From Clostridiales bacterium (GTDB lineage Bacteria > Bacillota > Clostridia > Monoglobales > Monoglobaceae), in contig JAEDLZ010000066.1 in assembly GCA_016303265.1 (NCBI GenBank), forward strand, positions 1-7,768: a DNA stretch of 7,768 nt, written 5' to 3'. The translations under genes and the position numbers were made by a program. Shown here in pieces: positions 5,612 through 7,768 of this stretch (positions are counted from its first letter, which is position 1; each line of letters begins with the position of its first letter). The notes below the pieces were generated by a model that was given only the letters and a program-made list of their open reading frames with translations, did no database searches and had not been told where the DNA came from.

Positions 5612-5914
5612 ATGCGAAAAAGAGAACAAACCCCTCCCTCGCCCTCGGCAAGAGAGAAGCTTGCAGACAGTCTTGATATTTCAAAAGAGATTTTGCTGGG
5701 CGCTGCAAAAATTGTCACTATCGGCAATCGGGAAATGACCGTTGAAAATTACAAAGGAATCGTGGAATACACCAACAACTGTATCCGCCTTACCGCCAGC
5801 CCGAATGACATAACAATCAGCGGCGACTGTCTTGAAATAAAAACTATGACCCGTGATTTTCTTTATATTACGGGGAAGATAAGCTCTGTATCATTTTGCA
5901 AAGAAAGCAGGTAG
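5612..5914 (+). CDS. yqfC: Sporulation protein YqfC
   Basis: Small protein (100 residues) of the YqfC/YabP-like family, a mother-cell sporulation product whose biochemical role is unknown. The family region runs from about residue 22 to 96: ISKEILLGAAKIVTIGNREMTVENYKGIVEY is followed by short beta-strand-like repeats (IRLTASPNDITISGDCLEIKTM) and FLYITGKISSVSF, matching the YqfC pattern of P-x-I-T-I-G, ENH-G-L, I-I-KG and L-L-GxI. The start at ATG 5612 is supported by GGAG 8 bases upstream and by the family length of roughly 95-100. The open frame continues upstream to 5489, but that extension (41 codons) shows no family resemblance and would cross the suggested promoter. The first 20 residues are basic and polar. 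Its stop is 6 bases before yqfD, so the two are co-transcribed. Confidence 0.88.
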   Translation: MRKREQTPPSPSAREKLADSLDISKEILLGAAKIVTIGNREMTVENYKGIVEYTNNCIRLTASPNDITISGDCLEIKTMTRDFLYITGKISSVSFCKESR

Positions 5915-5920
5915 TTAGCT

Positions 5921-7171
5921 TTGATTACAAAAATAATGGCATATTGCAAGGGTTATGTCATAATTCATGCAACCGGGTATTTTCTTGAACGATTTTTAAA
6001 TATCTGCACGAGAGAGGATATTCTCATCTGGGATATAGAGCGCAGCGGCAATCAAATGCGTGCAAAGGTCAGCATTAAGGCTTTTTGTCACCTGCGCCGC
6101 GCGGCGAGGAAAACACGCACTAAAATCCGTATCAAGGAGCGTTACGGGCTTCCCTTTTTACTCAGACGAAACCGAAAACGCCGGGGAATTATTGCCGGTG
6201 TTCTGATTTTTGCAGTAATCATATGTTATTTTTCCACCCATTTAATGGGCATTACCGTAAGCGGCAGCAAAACCGTTCCCCGTGAAAAAATTATTGAATC
6301 GCTAAACTCCTACGGAGTTAAAATAGGAACACCGCTCAAAGATATAAACAGTAAAATCCTCAAAAATCAGCTGATGACCGCCATTGACAGTTTAGGCTGG
6401 GCAGGAGTGAGCGTTAAGGGTTCGCGCCTTTACATTGAGGTAAGACCCCGCGAAGAGCGGGAGGACGCCCTGTCCTCCGCTGAGCCCTGCAATATTGTCG
6501 CCGCAAAGGACGGCATTATCCGCCTTATGGAGGTTCGGGACGGGCAGACAATGGTTTATGTCGACACTTTGGTCGAAAAGGGCGACCTTTTGGTCAGCGG
6601 CGTTATCGACAGCGATGTGGTCGGTATGCGCTATACCCATTCCTACGGCGAAATCTATGCCACGACCTGGTATGAGGAAAGTATGGATATTCCTCTTTCC
6701 TATACACAAAAGGTTATGACCGGCGAAAAAAAATCCAAATACGAAATCGGCACGATGGGCGGTTTTATTAAATTATATCTTAGCCAACAGCCTGGCTATA
6801 AAATATGCAAATACCGCGAAAGCACCTCCGAATACTCTCTGCCCCTTGAAATTTTTCCGTCCCTTTCCGTCAGGAAACACGAATATCTTGAGCAAAAGGA
6901 ATTAAAGCAAACACGCACAAAAGAGGAGGCGGAAAATCTCGGCAAATTTTATCTTTTTAATAAAATCACCCGTCAGCTTTCGCCGAATGCCGAAATCGTA
7001 AATATCAGCGTTAAGACAAAGAAAAAGGGTAATTATCTGACCGTTACCGCCAAATACGAATGTCTTGAAAATATTGCGGAGCAAGTGCCGATTGACAAAA
7101 CAGAAATAATGGGCTATAATAATGACAATAGTGCAGATACTAATACTAATGAACAGGAACAAACGAGGTAA
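5921..7171 (+). CDS. yqfD: Sporulation protein YqfD
   Basis: Single-pass membrane protein of 416 residues, near the usual YqfD length of about 400; a conserved mother-cell sporulation protein of unknown biochemical role. Order of parts: a cytoplasmic N-terminal region (1-88) with basic stretches just before the membrane (RRAARKTRTKIRIKER, LLRRNRKRR); one transmembrane helix (about 89-107); a segment reminiscent of a FtsQ/DivIB-type POTRA domain (about 109-177, ITVSGSKTVPREKI then LGWAGVSVKGSRLYIEVRPR); a short barrel-sandwich-like stretch (about 191-229, NIVAAKDGII to VEKGDLLVSGVI); then a C-terminal domain and a polar tail rich in Asn, Thr and Glu. The start is TTG 5921, with AGG about 9 bases upstream; ATG 5936 is an alternative that removes five residues. 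It is 6 bases after yqfC and 4 bases before phoH. Confidence 0.93.
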   Translation: MITKIMAYCKGYVIIHATGYFLERFLNICTREDILIWDIERSGNQMRAKVSIKAFCHLRRAARKTRTKIRIKERYGLPFLLRRNRKRRGIIAGVLIFAVIICYFSTHLMGITVSGSKTVPREKIIESLNSYGVKIGTPLKDINSKILKNQLMTAIDSLGWAGVSVKGSRLYIEVRPREEREDALSSAEPCNIVAAKDGIIRLMEVRDGQTMVYVDTLVEKGDLLVSGVIDSDVVGMRYTHSYGEIYATTWYEESMDIPLSYTQKVMTGEKKSKYEIGTMGGFIKLYLSQQPGYKICKYRESTSEYSLPLEIFPSLSVRKHEYLEQKELKQTRTKEEAENLGKFYLFNKITRQLSPNAEIVNISVKTKKKGNYLTVTAKYECLENIAEQVPIDKTEIMGYNNDNSADTNTNEQEQTR

Positions 7172-7175
7172 TTTA

Positions 7176-7768
7176 ATGGACAGACATATTGAAGTCGATA
7201 AAATGGATACGCTCATTGCACTCTTCGGGAGCTTTGACGAAAATATAAAAATTATCGAAAAGAGCTTTGATGTTGCCATAATTAACAGGGGCTCCGATAT
7301 TAAAATTGCCGGTGAAGCGGAAAATGTTGAAGACGCGGTTAAAGTAATCCGGAATCTTATCGGTATGATTTCGGGCGGAACTCCTATCTCCGAGCAAGAA
7401 GTCCGCTATGTTATATCTCAGGTTGAAGAAGGCAGCGAAGAGGACCTTTCCGTTCTTTCCAAGGACTGCGTTTGCATAACCTCAAGAGGCGTCCCCATTA
7501 AAGCAAAAACCCTGGGTCAGAAAAAATATATTGAATCCATCGCAAAGAATCCCATCGTTTTCGGGATAGGACCTGCCGGAACAGGCAAAACCTATCTTGC
7601 CGTTGCAATGGCTGTTCAGGCCTTTAAAAATAAGGATGTATCAAAAATTATTCTCACCCGTCCCGCTGTCGAGGCAGGAGAAAAGCTGGGTTTTCTCCCC
7701 GGTGATATGCAGGATAAGGTAGACCCGTATTTGCGCCCGCTTTATGATGCTCTCGGCGATATGCTGGG
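7176..7768 (+). CDS. phoH: PhoH-family ATPase (PhoH-like protein), 3' end cut by window edge
   Basis: Cytoplasmic P-loop ATPase of the PhoH/PhoL family, linked by conserved neighbourhood and some experiments to RNA metabolism and the YbeY RNase; the precise reaction is unsettled. 197 codons are visible of about 320 expected. The N-terminal part (1-105) has the small alpha/beta region common to this family (SFDVAIINRGSDIKIAGEAENV). The ATPase domain begins with IKAKTLGQKKYIESI (108-122), then Walker A GPAGTGKT (132-139) and the signature LTRPAVEAGEKLGFLPGD (160-177), continuing KVDPYLRPLYDAL. Walker B lies beyond the edge. ATG 7176 is preceded by GAGGT with about 7 bases, and this site overlaps the end of yqfD, so yqfC-yqfD-phoH is one operon. 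ybeY is expected further right but not seen. Confidence 0.95.
   Translation, partial: MDRHIEVDKMDTLIALFGSFDENIKIIEKSFDVAIINRGSDIKIAGEAENVEDAVKVIRNLIGMISGGTPISEQEVRYVISQVEEGSEEDLSVLSKDCVCITSRGVPIKAKTLGQKKYIESIAKNPIVFGIGPAGTGKTYLAVAMAVQAFKNKDVSKIILTRPAVEAGEKLGFLPGDMQDKVDPYLRPLYDALGDML

Overview
The window looks like chromosomal DNA from a spore-forming, low-to-moderate-GC Firmicute of class Clostridia. Three lines of evidence point there. The sporulation genes ylbJ, yqfC and yqfD sit beside era, recO and phoH. A small YqzL-type gene lies between era and recO, as in Firmicutes. The ribosome binding sites are strong and purine-rich, with several TTG or GTG starts. Nothing indicates a phage, plasmid, IS element, CRISPR array, rRNA or tRNA.

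Layout. Minus strand, read from about 5357 down to 1: ylbJ (sporulation membrane protein), era (ribosome-assembly GTPase), yqzL-like small gene, recO (recombination mediator), a broken sugar-phosphate isomerase/epimerase gene, ktrB (K+ channel subunit) and ktrA (K+ gating subunit, cut by the left edge). Plus strand, from 5612 to the right edge: yqfC, yqfD and phoH (cut by the right edge). The two transcription units diverge from a 254-base spacer (5358-5611) that holds inverted repeats and a sigma-E-like promoter. The largest stretch without an intact gene is 1969-2441. It holds the isomerase remnant with its own promoter-like and operator-like sequences, and a perfect 11-bp tandem repeat upstream of ktrB.

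How the genes work together. YqfC, YqfD and YlbJ belong to the mother-cell sporulation programme in Bacillus; their biochemical roles are poorly known. Era, PhoH and (outside this window) YbeY form the usual ribosome/RNA-maturation neighbourhood, with RecO for DNA repair. KtrB and KtrA together form a regulated K+ uptake system. Era-recO and yqfC-yqfD-phoH are commonly co-directional parts of one cluster in Firmicutes; here they are divergent and separated by ylbJ.

Most notable observations: an exact-consensus sigma-A promoter (TTGACA, 17-base spacer, TATAAT) overlapping the ylbJ stop and driving era; an unannotated yqzL gene overlapping recO by 56 bases; an isomerase gene that lost most of its middle by deletion but kept its promoter, palindrome and ribosome binding site; and the tandem repeat before ktrBA. 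I see no convincing new multi-gene system. The window is mainly housekeeping and sporulation genes with interesting regulatory detail.
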